Below are positions 12,147 to 24,385 of a stretch of 64,000 bases of DNA, piece by piece. The DNA comes from Lytechinus variegatus (taxonomy: Eukaryota; Echinodermata; Echinoidea; Temnopleuroida; Toxopneustidae): contig NC_054740.1 of NCBI RefSeq assembly GCF_018143015.1, positions 72,995,856-73,059,855 on the forward strand, read 5' to 3'. Position numbers and translations under genes: made by a program. The notes beneath the pieces are model-generated. The model saw only the letters and a program-made list of their open reading frames with translations, was not told the origin of the DNA and did not search any database. Each line of letters starts with the position of its first letter. Within the stretch, counting starts at the first letter, position 1.

Positions 12147-13486
12147 CAGTGGCGTAGCTAGGACTTTTTTCCGGGGGGGGGGCACTGGGGGGTCCTTGCT
12201 TTTTCGGGGGGGGGGCACCGGCCATTTTTCCGGTGTGTGTGTATGTGTCCACAAGGGCGGATCCGACTTTCGCCAATAGGGGACGGGCCCGAAATTATCT
12301 TCACCTATATCAGTCACTTCTCAGTTTTATTCTCATAAAACAACATAAACATAAAATAATCTCATGAGCCTTATAAAAGTGCGAGCGCGAAGCGCGAGCG
12401 ATTTTTTTTTACTTTGATGTATTTTTTCCAGAAAATTTAATTTTCTTTGCAATGTCATGTGTGATCCTGAACAAGATTAGTATGTACCCCAAGCGCGAGC
12501 AGATTTTTTTTTCTCAACTGTTCTAGCATTATCGAAAAGGGACCTGTTAAAACTGCTTACAGTTACCCACGAAGATGGTATATATTTCAATAATGCGAGC
12601 AAATTTTTTGACATTCCAACTAAAAAAAAAATGGTCATCCTAAGCACTTTTTGTATTGATTAATGGGGTAGGTATGTAACTAAACAATTGATGCGAGCGC
12701 GAAGCGCGAGAGGAAGAAAATTGAGATTTTAGACCTAAAAGTGGGACACTCTATTCATATTTTGTAAGTCATAAATAGGATATAGTCAATTGGGTATCAT
12801 TAATAATGCTATCGTGAAGCGTGAGCAGACAATTATTGATATTCTGATGTAAAACTGGATAATTTAAGTACATTTTAAATAAAGAACATGCAGGCTATCG
12901 CGCATGTTTTATATTTAGACCTAAAATCTGGGCATTCTGAATACATTTGTTTAATGGAACATTATGGAATACACGTAGACAATATGAACTTGGCAAATCA
13001 AACAATGTGACCACGCAGCGTGAGCTTAAAATGCTGATATGTAGACCATAAAACGGACATTTTACAGAGCACTTAAATTTGTAAATGAAAAAAAAAATAA
13101 TGAAAGCTCGATGTCCGAGCTAAAATATGTTTTGCATATTGACTTCAAAACTTGCTCCACATCAGCCTATTGAGCAAGATATGAATCCCATCGAACAGGC
13201 AATTATGGCTAGAAGCGCCAGCAAAAATTTGTATAGTAACATGAAGAGATTTTTTTTTTTAATTGCAAGTCTTCCCCTCACATTATTTCATTCACTCGTC
13301 TCCCTCCTCTTCATTTCCTCGTCTTTTTTCTTCTGTCTTTCTTCTTCTTTTCCTTTTTCTTTCTTCTTTCTCCTCTTTTTTTTTGCTCTGCCAATTTTTT
13401 TCTGGGGGCACCTGGGGGGGGGGCACACCAAATTTCAAGGGTGGGGGCACGAGCCCCAAGCCCCCACCCCCGTAGCTACGCCACTG
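12147..13486 (+). mobile_element. Non-autonomous hAT-like element, family D, complete copy
   Basis: The termini CAGTGGCGTAGCTAGG and CCGTAGCTACGCCACTG are inverted repeats starting CAG. The 8-bp direct repeat GACGTGTA flanks it exactly (12139-12146 and 13487-13494), the hallmark length for hAT elements. The 1340-bp body has no transposase frame. It contains GCGAGCGCGAAGCGCGAGC twice, G runs just inside both ends, and a T-rich tract before the right end. Confidence 0.9.
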
Positions 13487-13654
13487 GACGTGTAAAGAGC
13501 TAGCAATAAAATACCAGCTGCCGGACACCCTTTCTTGCATCCGCACACTGCCTATTAACCTGGGACACGACAAGGGCGAGCCCACGGACTCTTTTTTTAT
13601 CTATAGGCCTAAGATTCGTTCAGTAAGCAGATGAGTATTCAATGATCAACATTA

Positions 13655-13788
13655 GGGTCCCGTATCATAAAGGTTAGCGATTAATCGTACGATTTATTTT
13701 TACGATTGATTGTACATTATAGTCAAGGAATCAATCGTAGAAAAAATGAACTACGATCATTGCTAAGCTTTGTGTTACGGGCCCTGGA
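13655..13788. mobile_element. Short MITE with GGGTCCCGTA / TTACGGGCCC ends
   Basis: The ends GGGTCCCGTATCATAAAGG and CTTTGTGTTACGGGCCCT are imperfect inverted repeats. The internal ATTAATCGTACGATT and inverted CAATCGTAG blocks resemble the element at 36069-36341. There is no coding capacity. Confidence 0.55.
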
Positions 13789-15106
13789 CTGTTAAACGTT
13801 AATTTGCTCTTTATATTTCTTCTCGTCTTATATTCCCTTTTTTATGAAGTTAAAGTTATTGATATTTTACCGCTATCATCCTCTGTTATGCATATCACTT
13901 TAAACGAATGAAACTTTTCAAGGCTCGCTCACTTCTCTCACTCGCTACATTTCTCTAATAATCACACACACCTTGAAAGACGATTTTGGTCATCATTATG
14001 TCTTCGAACTATTAAAATTTTTCTCGCTCGCTTCACTCGCTTGCACATTGATTTTAATTGTAATTCATTACTTTATCATGTTAATCACAACAAATCCATC
14101 AAAATATAGCTATTGAAAAAAGAAATCGTTATAGGCCTTTCACTGAAGAGTATTATGTACACGGTTAGTGTGGGGGTCTAATTGTTACTTTTAACCAATT
14201 ATTTCGTATATTTTCATCATGTTCTGTTGTGTATCACCCTCCCCTTAATCATAATCTTTTTGTGACTTGGCTTGATCTATTCACCAGCTCATGAAATCGA
14301 AATTGCAGTGAGGTCGACTTGAGATTGGAAAACATAATGTATAGTTATTTATGTCCTCATTGCTCATCATGATTGCAATTTATGAAGCGCTAAATTTCAC
14401 TTTCACAATTAGATCATGAAATAAACACGTCCAATTGCGAAACAAGGTCAGCCATCATGATTAACCTAGACGACGTAAATAGATCTGGCTATTTTTGACG
14501 TCGGGAAATCCCCGTAAAACGGGTGGATCTTGTTATTCACAAATCGTCATCTGGGTGATTCACTCTGGCCGAACCTTTCCCGTGTTGATACTCATAAATT
14601 TCCAGGACCTCTGATATATTCAGGTTAGTGAACATAATGACACTATCATATTCATGTTATTCTATATTCTTTGCCATGGAACATTTTTTATTCTTAGAGC
14701 TGAAAGCTGAACAACTAATAGCATATTTACATCTTATACGATATACAGACCGATTCGTTTATGTTTACCCTCTCGGTCCGACTAGCGACGAATGTGTCCT
14801 TACCCAGCAACACGTTATTTTATTTTATTATTGCTGTGTTACTGTTACTTGTAATTTCTTATAATTATGTTAATGGGTGTTGATTCCCATGCATACAATG
14901 TTTACGTCGATTGTTCCATTTGTTGGATGTCGCCAAGCAATGAATTATGACGGTGATTTGTGTCAGTTGGTGTTATATATAGAGTATAGTTTTTTTAGTT
15001 AGGACCTACTGGGACCGGAAGGTGTGTTTTGTTTAAACAGGAATCTTATTCTCACGTCAAAATGAATGACAAATTGCCAATGACTGAAAATGGGAAGAGG
15101 GGGCAA
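13789..15106. other. Gene-free interval
   Basis: AT-rich DNA with two blocks of CTCGCTC/CACTCGCT type near 13925 and 14025, probably remnants of transposon internal motifs. A 78-codon frame at 14628-14864 has no recognisable similarity. Confidence 0.45.
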
Positions 15107-15114
15107 GAGAGGGC

Positions 15115-15656
15115 CCCCCGGGGGGGGGCACTTCCATTCACGAGTGGATACCATGCGCGACCATGGGGTCTCGAAAAGCACCCTAAACACGTAATTTCCA
15201 TATTCTGAAAATGCACCCTTAACAAGTATTGGCGTGTGAAACCCTACCCGTAACAAGTATTGGAAACAAAACGATACTCTTGGCAAATATTCCCTGAAAT
15301 GAATCCCTAAACAAGTATAGGAATGTTTTATTAATACGGGTCGTCGGCTTTACCTTATTTGGTTTAGTACGACCCCACCTTCTACATCTCGCGCAAATCA
15401 GATTCTAAACACGAAGTGTTGGGGCAAAAGGACATCCTTTATAAAACATTTTAATTTTGTTTTATCATCCCCGCAAATTCGACCCTAAACACGTAATTTT
15501 CCTAGCGAAATAGATACCCTTTTTTCATTATTTTTGTGTTTTTGACACCCTTATCAGGTTACGTACGTAACGTGCCCTATCGTGAAAAGACATCCTTTTT
15601 ACGGTTTTTTTTCGTCGCGCATGGTATCCACTCGTCAATGTAAGTGCCTCCCGGGG
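15115..15656 (+). mobile_element. hAT-like MITE, family A copy 2
   Basis: Same family as 2277-3185, without the nested element. The left end is CCCCCGGGGGGGGGGCACTT; the right end has GTCAATGTAAGTGCC then CCCGGGG. Direct repeats GAGAGGGC flank it exactly (15107-15114 and 15657-15664). No transposase. Confidence 0.85.
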
Positions 15657-15664
15657 GAGAGGGC

Positions 15665-17953
15665 AAAGGGAAAGAGAAATAAACATGATGGTTGCTTGCT
15701 CACAGGCATTCGTGCTTTCTCAGCAGTCAGGAAAAAAAAACTCGGTATAACGTATGAAGAGAGGAAGAGAGATAGAGGGGTAGCTTGCTAACCCCTGACG
15801 CAGAGGGTAAGGGGTGCCCAATATGTACCAGGGAGGGGGAGGGGCATGTTGATATATAATTACCAGATGGGAGGGGGCATGCAGGGTTGACCTTCTTTGT
15901 TAAGGGTTGGAACAAGCTACCTGGCATACAGGAGAGATGATTTAAACCCTTTTAAAATCCATGTCAACGAATCAAATTAAGAAAAATGAGAAAAAAATCT
16001 CACACCATCAAATCAAATAATTTCTATTTAGTTTATTTGATATTTGATTATTACATTGTATTTTTACATATGTCCAATCTCTCCTTTGTTATATCTGCTC
16101 TATTAGAGGTTTGTCACATTGTAATGCATTTCATTATGCCATATTACGATCATGTGTTGTAATTTATTTCGAGTATACATGTACAAAAATGCAGGACCTC
16201 CTGCAAAATAATTAAATAAATAAAAATGATATATAAAAGCGAAGATGTCTCTGGAATATTATGACAAAACGTCAATATGATGATGTTGATTAGAATGCCC
16301 GATTTCACCCGGTCTCCATTGTTTTTAATTTTTTTTATATGAAATTAAATTTTTACGAAGTTTGGCCCTAATCAGTATTGTATTCTTTTATTATGCATGA
16401 GAAGTCTTGCCATTTTTTGCAGTTAATTCCATGATGCCTTATTTCTGGTATTGTAAAAGATGAAACTAGAATGCATGTTTCAGATAATTATAATTATCAT
16501 TCTAAGTAGTCGCGTGTTGCTCCTTGTGGAATTAATAATGCTAAAAAGGGATTATGCGTAACCAGCTTTTTATAAAATGTCAAACTCGCTTTTTTTCTCT
16601 TTCTTCATCTCTCATTATCCCAGGCAATATGTTTATTTCCCCCATTTATTGTTGTTTTTTCAAACGAAGTTCCTCTTTTCCCATTCGCTTGTTACTTCAT
16701 TTTGTTATTGTCAGTTTCTATTCACGACTGTTATCGCGTTGGTAGCACTGTATACTCAATGGGGTCAATGCGAACAAAGGATTTTCGCGCCCGATGTATT
16801 TTTCGTCTAAAATAAATCAATAAACACTTTGTTAAAAGCAGAGGTACCTGGATTGGGGAATCCCAATGATGTAATCATCTTACAATGGGATCGTGAAAGA
16901 GTTTTCTTTTACTTTTTTAAAATTTAATTTGTTTTCACTGAGAAAATAGATAATCTGTTTGAACTTGCTGCGGGACAAGTCTCGCACAACTTTTGAGACC
17001 AAAATTGTGACCCCCGGTTAGGCGGTTCCAAAAGCAAGCAACATTTCGTAGTGCATGCATGCAGACCCCAAATTGCTCAAAAACGTGAATTTGTGTACAA
17101 ATCCAATGCAACTAGTGTTTTTTAGCCAAAATTTATAAATGTAACATTGTTTTCCTTTTGACTGATTACAATCAATAAATTCCATCTTGTGTATGGTCAA
17201 AATCAACTCCTTGATAATTTTCATTAAAAAACAATACAAAACAAAAAGTCGAAAAACAAAGAAATACATAAGATATAAAAAAAAGTGATGTCGAAATTGT
17301 TTTAAAAAGCATATAATAAGATCCCTTTAAGTTATAAACAGTCTGTGTACCAAAAACTAGCATTTCAGGAGCATTATTTCGTTAATTAGAGCAACATTTT
17401 GATTTTATGCATAAATTCAGCATAATTTATTATCAATGAGATTTTTTTTGCAGACTTTGATCTTATAGTCTTGGAGATTATGCCGGGGTAAAACGCACAT
17501 GCCAATCGAGCTTTCGAGCTTTTGTGTGCAAGCCTGTTGTTTAATTGCTACTGTATAATATCTTATGGTGACTTGCCAAATAAAATCAATCAATAAATCA
17601 ATCTTCGTCGCGATCACGAGATCGACGGCCGAGATCATAAGGGGAGGGGGCTGAAAACCCCCCCCCCCCCTCAGTCTCTCAGGCGTCAAAATAGCCCAGT
17701 CTATTTAGGGTAAAGCTCATCTTTGAATAAAAATCGAAATTCATCAGTAAGTGAAGGAAAATCAACAATTATTGGTGTCATGCTGTTTACAGACAATTTA
17801 CAGAATTTGCTATAGTAATAATCCCAAATTCCTTGTTACTCTATAAAATTAACACACCACAAAGGAAATGCAGATTAAGACACATACATGTTTTCGTCGT
17901 TATTGGGGTGGACTTGTCCTTTTAATACAATTTTCTCTTTTATTTATTTGCAG
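15665..17953. other. Gene-free interval upstream of LRR receptor 2
   Basis: AT-rich DNA with a C run at about 17660. It ends in the acceptor TTTATTTATTTGCAG (17953) before the first coding exon of LRR receptor 2, implying an unmapped 5' UTR exon somewhere upstream. Confidence 0.45.
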
Positions 17954-17968
17954 ATTCACTCCCCCAGA

Positions 17969-20900
17969 ATGGTGAACCTTACAAGGTTCTTTGTCATCAC
18001 AACCATGACAGAGACCTTAGCGCTACTGTTGTATGTCTATGAGTATGAAGCAGTAGTCCAGGAGTGTTCAGACGTCTGCGACTTTTACGAGTGGGGTAAA
18101 GACGCCCAGTGCCAAGGTCGCAATCTTGAGTCCATTCCTCAAGAGTGCATCCACGCCAAGACCCTTCATATGCAGGACAACCGGGTGTCGAAGTTGGCTC
18201 AAGGCTCATTGAGAAACTTCACCTGCCTCAAGTACCTGTACCTGGAGAGGAACAACATGACGGTTGAGGTAGGATCCTTCGAAGGATGTTCTATGTTGGA
18301 GAAGATTCATCTGAACCAAAACCACCTACCGATATTGACTCAACGTATGCTGGATGGAATGCCCAATGTCCTTTACATGTTCTTGGACAATGCCAGCGTT
18401 CACCAGATTCAACCTGATGCCTTCGGGAATCTGCAACATTTGAAGTTCTTATCCCTTGAAGACAATCGACTAGAGACACCACCTTGTGGCGCGTTCGGTC
18501 CTGATAATTCCCTCGAGACTCTTTATCTCTCACAGAACAACATCTCCAATTTGCCAGACAACTGTTTCATGGACTTCAGTCACCTTACCAAGCTGTATCT
18601 GAAAAGAAATCCCCTCGTTAACCCGAACCCGTTGGCATTCAAAGGTTTAGACCGACTAACTCTGTTGGACCTCCAGTATACCAACTTGACAGAAGTTCCA
18701 ACCGGTATATTTCAAAACGCCATTAACATTGAAAAATTGTATCTTTCCTACAACAATATCACGCATTTGTCTGACCGTGACTTCATGAGTCTGTATAGGC
18801 TAACGCACCTTTATCTCCATCACAATAATATAATCGTAATCCAAAAACAATCATTGGAGTTCCTGGGTTCTCTTCGTATGTTGGACCTTTCTTTCAACAG
18901 AATCAACTCCATTGCGGAGAACGCGCTTTCGCATCTCAGTAATATCAGAGAAATTAAACTGCAAAATAATCTCTTAACATCGGCGCGAAATGTTTCCTTT
19001 CAGGCATTACCAAGTGGAACCAATTTCAACCTAGCCCTCAACCCACTGCAATGTGACTGTACCCTGGCACCATTTCTGGCCTGGTCTAAGGTGTCATTAA
19101 CCAATGTCATTGAGGATTCGCCAAGTCAGCCAAATCATGCCCGATGTGCATCCCCTCCTGCGCTTGCAGGAAGATTTATCCTGAGCATTCTCCATAGTGA
19201 CATTTGTCCTGAAGAAAGTCACATAGCCTTTGAACCACTTACACAATCCGCCCCCGAAATAGAAATGGAAGAGCGAATTCATGTCCCTTCTGATGTAACT
19301 TCTGCATTTCCAACATTTACGGTGGTCATCGTTAGTGCAGTGTTTGTTCTCGTCAGTGTAGTCATCTTTACTTTTGTCTTTTGTAGGAAGCGACTTTATG
19401 GAAGAACACAACTTGAAGATCCCGAAAATGGAATTCAAATAACCCCAAACCCTCTAAATCCCGATGTTTTCCGTGGTCGCGGACATGCAGCATTGTCATC
19501 GTCTCCACCTCCAGGGCTGACTGATGGCGCGAATAGTCCGTACTATCTTTCACTCGACGGTGATAGCCAATGTCGATCACACGGATTCCATCCCCTTCAT
19601 CATCCTATGCCCCCTTGCTTCTCATCTCAGTCTAACGTAGATGTGATCGATGAGCCTTTGAAGGACTCGACTCAGGTAAGTACCAACACCGTCGATACTT
19701 TTGATTGCATAATTAATTTTGGTATTCGGGCAATTCCCGTGGACTGGGATTCGTCTACAGAAGAGGTGTCTTAGAGCAGTGCCGCGCGGAGGGGGGGGGG
19801 GATCTTTTTGGTTTGCTTTTTTTCTATCCTCTGAGATTGAGAAACATTTCCGGAGCAGTCGCTTCGTGGGGATTAGATTATGGGGAGCAATATCACAGAG
19901 AAGTTATATATCCACTTTCCCATCTAGAACCTTAAAGCCCCAGTCACATATAGACGCCAGACAGACCGTGTAGACGTCTTGTACATCCTTGAGGTCCATG
20001 AACATGCTGAAGACCAACACGGCAGTTGTTAACATAACATTAACACAACATATTCTTGAATGTTCTCGCGGTTTTCTTTCAGAATGACATAGTCTACTCT
20101 AGCGTGCTACCTGATGGAGTTCGCCAAAATAAAAATGAAGTGAGTAGAACTTTGTATACATGTATTATCATCATAAAGGGAAGAGGAATCGATCAAGTTG
20201 ATCCGTAGGAAGCTTCTGATTTAAAACAGGAATTGGACACCGTGGTATTTCAGAGAACAAATCAACTTGGACTCTCTATGTGATCGGGGGGGGGGGGGGG
20301 TGCGCTATACTGAGCCCCGTTTTCTTGTTACTCATGACATTATTGACAAAAATAGGCTACTGCCTGGTCTGTGAACGAGACAAGATGCTTTATATATATG
20401 TTATCGAAATCTTAATAGTACTCCTTATATGCTAGAAATGTTTCCGATGTGCATGTATGGTTGAATAAGTTTACTTAGGCGGTGGCTTTTGATCAAATTG
20501 ACTATGTCAGATTCCGTTGAATTAAGGGTAATCAACTTGTCATGCCTTCCCAAAAGGGAAGGAAATATTTGACCGGACTTGATCGGGTTGATTGGACTCT
20601 CAACGCTAGCCTCCGATTGGCTTACGATCGAGAGCTGTCATTACATGGTGTACGCCAATATCATGTTCGTGCACAAAACCACATACAAGGGTCGATCGTC
20701 TTCATGAGCGGGTTTAGATTGAAAATGGTATCAGATTTGCCAAATTCAGGGAAAATAACGGGTGTACTATTCAACCTGTCATGAAAATGGAATATATGAG
20801 GCTTTTGAGTGTGTGTGTGCGTGAGGGTGAGTGTGTGTGTTTATCTAGAATGGGTGAATCATGAAAAAATACAGGGTACTCTGAAAAAAGAAAGATGACG

Positions 20901-22605
20901 AGTTACCAATGGTCCAATTTGAAAGTCTATGAATCATTAGCATGGACAGTGAACTAGCATTTTAATGACGATAGGGGCATAAAATGAAATGTGACAAATA
21001 TAACAAATAGGCCTACATACAGGCGATCGGGTGAAGCGACCGAACCAATTTCCTGATTAAGGTACCTTGTGTAATTTTTCGAAATTGAAGGTTGTCTTCA
21101 CTAGCGTACCTACGGGGGGGCAGAAGGGGCAGTCAGCCCCCCCCCCTCCTGACGAGTCACAACCCATACAAAAGACATGTCCCTGAGCTTTTTTTATTTT
21201 GCTTGTCAAATTTTTCGACCGGTTTTTGCCCCCCTGTGGAAAATCCCAGGTAGGCCACTGGTTGTCATTCACATTTGTAGCGTAATTCTGTGGGTGTTTT
21301 TTAAGTAAATATTGGAATTCCCCAGCTACATGCCCTAATGTTTTTACCTTTTTAATGTGTACTCACGTTTTTATGGTACCTCCTCAATCAATATTAATGA
21401 GATTTTGGAAATATGGCGTTGTCAAAACAAATTTATCATTTATAAATGATATTTAAAAAAAAAATAATCTCTTGTTATATCCTGCTATCAACAGGCTGAC
21501 GTCATTAACTATACAACTGTTCTACCTGATGAACCAAGACAAGAACCGGTGGGTATATACCATCTAGTAAAGTGAGTTATCTTATACTATCGCGTTAAGG
21601 ATTTCCAAAGTCTTTTACGAAATGTTGACATTATAGACCTATATCTCCTCAAGTTTGTAGGTGTGCAGTTGACGGAGCAATGAGTAATTCCATTAACCGA
21701 TAACATGTTTAAGTATTCGATAAGCATGATAAGTACTTGGAATCAGGCTATTAATGATTCTTGCTATGGCAAGCATCTCTCTATGTGGGAAGCATTCTCT
21801 TTTTTTAAAGAATAATTTGTATTTAATATAAAAGTCTTCTAAAGTACAATAATTGAAGGACTTATGGTGCGGAAATATGTTTTTTATTGGTATTTCATAT
21901 CTCAGTTTTATTTATTTCATTTATTTTTTTATTAATTTTATTGATCTTTTGTTTGGGAAGGGGCGGGGCTCTGGAGCCTCTGGTTACATGTGAGAGACAC
22001 CTCACTTTGGGCCTGATGGACGTTAAGATCAGTTTTCTCATTTTTACAACTTATTGAAATTTAAAGGCTAGCATTTAAGGAAGGATGTTGAGAACTTGAG
22101 ATTAGATACAAAGTAATAGAATCCTCCTTCATGCAATTACTTATAAAAATGAAAGATGTGGTAAATTTATATTTTTAGTTTTGAAAAAACAACAACTATA
22201 AAACCCTCTGTACTGTGTGCTTTTTCTGCTTATTATGGCAAAATTTTGGTTCAGCGCTTTATGTCACGCCTTTGATGTATTACGGGGGGGGGGGGAGGGA
22301 GGTTAGCACCAAAAACTAATCCTTTATCCCATATCATATTATAAATGTTTCGCGGGCTCTTGCCTTATTTTATACAATTATTATGTATATCATATTATTC
22401 ATAAACAATATATCTATATAATTTTTTTGTTATTTCTACGCAGAGACCACCAAGTATCACGGACGAGGAGCCTATTGAGGAATGGTTGAAGAATAATTTT
22501 CGATTCGATACCGACCCCAGGTCCTCTGGAATGACTGAGGAGGTAGAGTCTAACCCAACTGGAAATGCTCGGTCACCTTACGTTACAGCGATCACACCTA
22601 AATAG
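17969..22605 (+). CDS. LRR receptor 2: LRR receptor with tandem ITIM-type tail (4 exons)
   Basis: Proposed coding exons are 17969-19675, 20083-20139, 21495-21548 and 22444-22605 (stop TAG at 22603). All junctions are phase 0 with GT/AG ends; the product is about 659 aa. The first ATG after the acceptor at 17953 opens the signal peptide. An LRR N-cap follows (CSDVC, YEWGKDAQC, IPQEC), then about 13 LRRs, an LRR C-cap (CDC, RCASPP, DIC) and one membrane helix at about 447-471. Several N-glycosylation sequons (NFT, NMT, NIS, NLT, NIT, NVS) lie outside the membrane. The long tail has a Pro/Ser-rich part with YYLSL, then IVYSSV and INYTTV, both fitting the ITIM consensus, and ends near SPYVTA. ITIMs are phosphorylated by Src kinases and recruit SHP or SHIP phosphatases, so an inhibitory receptor role is inferred. 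If the first donor is not used, the frame reads on to a stop at 19774 and makes a tail without ITIMs. The single-exon ectodomain resembles that of receptor 3. Confidence 0.85.
19676..20082 (+). other. LRR receptor 2 intron 1 (retention changes the tail)
   Basis: GTAAGT donor and TTTCTTTCAG acceptor. The reading frame stays open for 32 codons into the intron before a stop at about 19772. A retained intron would therefore give a receptor without the ITIM exons. Confidence 0.6.
20083..20139 (+). CDS. LRR receptor 2, tail exon A (ITIM-type IVYSSV)
   Basis: This 57-bp, 19-codon, phase 0-0 exon has a pyrimidine-rich acceptor (GGTTTTCTTTCAG) and a GTGAGT donor. It encodes NDIVYSSVLPDGVRQNKNE. IVYSSV fits (I/V/L/S)xYxx(L/V/I). 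The exon is too short for ordinary ORF finding. It is supported by good splice sites, an open frame and its similarity to the next exon (Y[ST][ST]VLPD in both). Removing it would not shift the frame. Confidence 0.8.
21096..21261. mobile_element. Very short hAT-like MITE in LRR receptor 2 intron 2
   Basis: The ends CACTAGCGTACCTACGGGGG and CCCAGGTAGGCCACTG match the CAGTGGCGTA-type ends of family D in inverted arrangement, with G/C runs inside. The element is about 165 bp and has no coding capacity. Its flanks are not clearly duplicated. Confidence 0.55.
21495..21548 (+). CDS. LRR receptor 2, tail exon B (ITIM-type INYTTV)
   Basis: This 54-bp, 18-codon, phase 0-0 exon has the acceptor CTATCAACAG and the donor GTGGGT. 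It encodes ADVINYTTVLPDEPRQEP. INYTTV fits the ITIM consensus. It aligns with tail exon A over DxVxxYxxVLPD and shares the 10 bases CTACCTGATG, so the two look like an exon duplication. The two key tyrosines would be 20 residues apart in the spliced protein. Confidence 0.8.
21549..22443 (+). other. LRR receptor 2 intron 3
   Basis: GTGGGT donor and TTTCTACGCAG acceptor. It holds a G-run tract near 22285 and otherwise plain AT-rich sequence. I saw no further Tyr-motif exon. Confidence 0.5.
22444..22605 (+). CDS. LRR receptor 2, last coding exon
   Basis: The acceptor TTTCTACGCAG at 22443 opens a frame of 53 codons to TAG at 22603. The frame continues phase 0 from the previous exon. It includes EPIEEWLKNNF near its start and SPYVTAITPK at its end. 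The EEW-L-x-x-NF segment matches EPSAAEWVSKNF in the last exon of LRR receptor 3, which independently supports both gene models. Confidence 0.8.
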   Translation, partial: RPPSITDEEPIEEWLKNNFRFDTDPRSSGMTEEVESNPTGNARSPYVTAITPK

Positions 22606-23049
22606 ACATGTTGGCATCGATAGCTATATTGATAAGAGTCTTTAAAAAAACACTTTTTTGTGTGTTAGCCGTATATGAAATTCTTCACTTGATTTCTTCA
22701 GATTTTTCAATTGATATGTCCTATGCACTGTACTGTACAGTATGTACAAGGTAATAAGTCGGAATTAGGTCCTACATCAAAATAGGAGAGAATTCTGTTT
22801 CTGTTATGGTATAGCTCCCGTAGGAACTCGGCTAGGAATCAGATTCATGCTGGTCTAACGCCAAGCTGGTACATAACCAATAAGACACATTCCTTTGTGA
22901 ATTGGCAACATACCCCCTCCCCCTCCTCCCCCCCCCCACACACACTATAGGCTATCTACGTGAAGATGGAAGTGTAGCATCAAGGTACAATAATCAGGTT
23001 CAAGGTATGGTAATATTTTTTACGTCTTCATGCAAATAGTGGCTGAACT

Positions 23050-23175
23050 TGTAAACGAAAGAAATGACAATCGGGTCGTTTTATCATAGTGATCGAGATA
23101 ATGGCAGAGCGGGGATTCGAACTAACGATCATGAGTAATCCTCGAACCATGTACGACCCGTCACCGTGCTCATGA
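23050..23175 (-). mobile_element. tRNA-derived SINE fragment
   Basis: On the minus strand, GAGCACGGTGACGGGTCG (A-box-like) is followed about 35 bases later by GTTCGAATCCCCGC, a near-perfect RNA polymerase III B box. The sequence continues into a non-tRNA body. It lacks the arm pairing of a functional tRNA. Confidence 0.6.
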
Positions 23176-23391
23176 ATGGTGACGACAACGAAGATGACAA
23201 AGAAGGTTTCTTATTCTCTTGAAATTCTTCATTTTGATCGCTGGGTATGCACAGAGCTTGCCGCTAAAGATCCCCGAATTCTTAAATATAAGTTTATTCT
23301 GCTGGGCTTTTTTCCGTGCTGGTGCTGGCGCTGGCGTCCATGGAACTTTATTTTTATGGTTTTTGTACAATATCATGTAAGCTTTTTATAA

Positions 23392-23397
23392 AATAAA
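23392..23397 (+). terminator. Candidate polyadenylation signal of LRR receptor 2
   Basis: AATAAA lies about 790 bases after the receptor 2 stop. The interval includes a tRNA-SINE fragment on the other strand, so an earlier non-canonical signal is possible. Confidence 0.3.
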
Positions 23398-23399
23398 TT

Positions 23400-24385
23400 G
23401 TCCGGCAAAAATTTTAAGAGCATTTTATTCGACCAATCATGTACTTTTGCCCGTCCACGAATGAGAAAAAAAATGTGTATCATGCATGAATATTGCCTTT
23501 ATGAAGAGATTTTTTTTTTAGAATTAGTGTTGTTTTTAACGTAACTTCATGGTCAAGTTAAAGTCCCAAATATCAGAATACCATTTTTTAAATGTATATG
23601 GTATGAAATTGCTGACTTTGTCATACGATCTTTTTTTTACAGTACTTAGTTACAGCTCTGCACAAAGATGATAGGCCTAGTTTGAGAACGTGTTCTTCAT
23701 ATACATGTATCTTGTATGTAAATGTTTGTTTGGTATGTCATAATCATATACATATTACGCTGTAAATACGATTTTCACAGTTCTTATAAAAATGTGTTCT
23801 TCCGGCAGATTTGGTATTCATGAATAGGGCCCAAGAATAATTTCGGTACGTGTATATATAGCCTAAGGAACTTCTTTACCATACCTTGCCAGTTTAATTT
23901 TGCAGTGTATATTGGTGAAAACTTGGATTAAGAATTGTAAAGAAGAAAATTTATTCATCAATTATTTCAGGGACCGCAGAACCCCCCCCCCCCACACACA
24001 CACACACCATTCTCCAAAACCGTTTACAAAAAGCTGGAAATTGCCATTTCAATGTATGTGTTTTTTTTATATGGTCAGGGTCCCACTTTTTACTTATCAA
24101 CCGAACCCCCCCCCCCCAAAAAAAAAAACTTTCAAAAACGTTCCGCAGCCCCTGTATTTAAGGAAACTGTATTTCATTTAGTTTCAAATCGTCCGTATTT
24201 GCTATAATCAAGTTTTGGTTATTCGTCTTTCTATTGTCACATGAGTTTTACAATTAGCATCGCTCTTTTTTACAACTTTTATCTAAAAAGTATGATTGTT
24301 AAATAAACAGCAAATACTTTTTTTTATTTTAAGCATGGTGGATGTTCTTATTATATTATGTTTCGTATACACTCTAATAACAGTT
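23400..24385. other. Gene-free interval
   Basis: AT-rich with C runs at about 23983 and 24106. No gene recognised. Confidence 0.45.
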
